Source: Candidatus Tenebribacter mawsonii (lineage in GTDB: Bacteria > Cloacimonadota > Cloacimonadia > Cloacimonadales > TCS61). Taken from it: 7,668 nt of DNA. The stretch is taken from positions 1 to 7,668 of the forward strand of contig JAVCCD010000283.1 of NCBI GenBank assembly GCA_030765665.1, written 5' to 3'. The translations under genes were made by a program, and so were the position numbers. Below, piece by piece: positions 7,326-7,668 of this stretch; position 1 is the stretch's first letter, and the number at the start of each line of letters is the position of its first letter. The notes beneath the pieces were generated by a model, which was not told the DNA's origin, did not search any database, and saw nothing but the letters and a program-made list of their open reading frames with translations.

Positions 7326-7421
7326 ATGAGGATACAAAAAAATATAGAAAGTGTAAAAACAAGAAATGTTGAAGTAGTTGAACCAAGCGGGGTGCCGAGC
7401 CGCTTAAGCCCATTTATATAA
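7326..7421 (+). CDS. 31-codon small ORF inside the inverted-repeat segment, unknown function
   Basis: The ORF starts at an ATG with a well-placed AAGGAGG and encodes a basic peptide that begins MRIQKNIESVKTRN and ends SRLSPFI. The product is not recognised. It has no membrane segment or signal peptide. The last third (codons from about 7378) is encoded by the right arm of the inverted repeat, so folding of the RNA would compete with translating the end of the frame. It may be a real small protein or leader peptide of the element, or a chance frame. The ribosome-binding site is the main argument in favour; the short length and lack of a known family are the arguments against. Confidence 0.3.
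   Translation: MRIQKNIESVKTRNVEVVEPSGVPSRLSPFI
7378..7412 (-). repeat. right arm of the long inverted repeat
   Basis: It is the reverse complement of the left arm without that arm's 14-base insertion. The outer 16 bases (7397-7412) match perfectly, and the inner part (7378-7396) matches with gaps and three transitions. Confidence 0.75.
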
Positions 7422-7668
7422 TTTTGTAGTTGTTTATTAGTTTCATTAGTTTGAAGGTGAGGTTTGAAGAATCTTGTGTATAACAAAAGTGCCCACAAAC
7501 AAGCAGGTAGAAAAGCAAGAAGAATCGCAGCGCACGCCAGCCATTATACAACACTTGTACACCTTGGTGTATTCCGCTTCGCTTAATTGAAAACAAGAAT
7601 TTAATACCATATTTCCTTATCACTTGACGCATTACTGCTAGAAACAATTTTAACTTTAAATAAAAAAA
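7422..7668. other. non-coding tail of the window, no gene recognised
   Basis: No supported gene was found here. The reverse-strand open frames overlap one another in different frames and have no recognisable family. Visible details are a GC-richer patch at 7525-7545 in otherwise AT-rich DNA, the palindrome TACACCTTGGTGTA-type hairpin at 7558-7571, a GAAGAATC direct repeat at 7466-7473 and 7519-7526, and a loose inverted pair (GTGTATAA at 7476-7483 with TTATACAACAC at 7544-7554, needing a 3-base gap). The texture is that of intergenic repeat or cassette-junction DNA, without a match good enough to name it. Confidence 0.4.
7558..7571. repeat. 14-base palindrome
   Basis: TACACC and GGTGTA are reverse complements around TT. 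As RNA this would form a 5-bp stem with a 4-base loop. No T-run follows, so it is not a typical terminator. Its role is unknown. Confidence 0.5.

Larger units (their letters stand above)
7194..7412 (+). other. 219-bp segment bounded by long inverted repeats: candidate structured RNA or miniature element
   Basis: TGGGCTTAAGCGGCTC at 7194-7209 is the exact reverse complement of 7397-7412. In an alternative pairing the arms extend inward: 7194-7206 with 7400-7412, then CTCGGCA (7221-7227) with TGCCGAG (7393-7399), then 7229-7243 with 7378-7392. This gives about 35 paired positions with a 14-base bulge at 7207-7220 and a single bulged A at 7228. The three imperfect pairs (7230/7391, 7234/7387, 7241/7380) are all G-U in a plus-strand RNA. 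The left arm also has a small hairpin around CGAGAACTCG (7215-7224). A T7 run sits at 7246-7252. GC-rich arms stand out in AT-rich DNA. There is no clear target-site duplication beside the arms and no transposase or reverse transcriptase in the window. An RNA element, a decayed miniature transposable element, or an attachment-type site are all possible. Confidence 0.6.

Noticed and set aside
7194..7412. Retron-type ncRNA (inverted repeats resembling a1/a2)
   Set aside because: A retron needs a reverse transcriptase next to the ncRNA. None lies upstream, and only about 250 bases without such a gene follow. The internal sequence shows no clear msr/msd layout.
7414..7647. Reverse-strand ORF of 77 codons with a hydrophobic stretch, and the overlapping 66-codon ORF at 7298-7498
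   Set aside because: They overlap each other in different frames, match no family I recognise, and read through the repeat-like patch (and, for the shorter one, through the inverted-repeat arm). They look like chance frames in AT-rich non-coding DNA.
1..7668. CRISPR array, tRNA or rRNA
   Set aside because: No regularly spaced repeats, cloverleaf-like pattern or conserved rRNA segment was seen on either strand.

Overview
The window is low in GC, and its core is a complete type I restriction-modification operon, hsdR-hsdM-hsdS, on the plus strand. Two coupled genes lie in front of it: a RhuM-family protein and a shortened D12-class (Dam-like) DNA adenine methyltransferase. All five genes point the same way. 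The AT-rich codon use, the scarcity of Shine-Dalgarno sequences before the starts, and a TAnnTTTG-like box upstream of hsdR suggest a member of the Bacteroidota or a related FCB-group lineage. This is an inference from base composition and signals, and no taxonomic marker is present.

Layout. Positions 1-105 hold the leader and possible promoter of rhuM. Positions 106 (or 67) to 1077 encode a full-length RhuM protein. It overlaps by 4 bp a 196-codon D12 methyltransferase (1074-1664) that keeps the SAM-binding half but ends before the catalytic DPPY motif. The last ~60 bases of that gene and the following gap contain two AT-rich dyads built from one repeated half-site, an operator-like arrangement in front of hsdR. 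hsdR (1796-4552), hsdM (4555-6120) and hsdS (6117-7163) are packed with a 2-bp gap and a 4-bp overlap, and all are intact by their motifs.

How the genes work together. HsdS reads a bipartite DNA target through two recognition domains. HsdM methylates adenines in that target when bound to HsdS. HsdR joins them and cleaves unmethylated DNA after ATP-driven translocation. RhuM and the broken methyltransferase are typical cargo of defence or accessory islands. RhuM has no established biochemical role, and the methyltransferase is probably inactive as encoded.

The last 505 bases (7164-7668) hold no convincing conventional gene. They hold the most unusual structure of the window: a 219-bp segment (7194-7412) bounded by a perfect 16-bp inverted repeat. 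With gaps, its arms can pair over about 35 positions, and every non-Watson-Crick position is a G-U wobble in the plus-strand transcript. It encloses a 31-codon ORF with a strong Shine-Dalgarno sequence, whose 3' end is formed by the right arm. It may be a structured RNA or a small inverted-repeat element; the sequence alone does not decide. No reverse transcriptase, transposase, CRISPR array, tRNA or rRNA was found.
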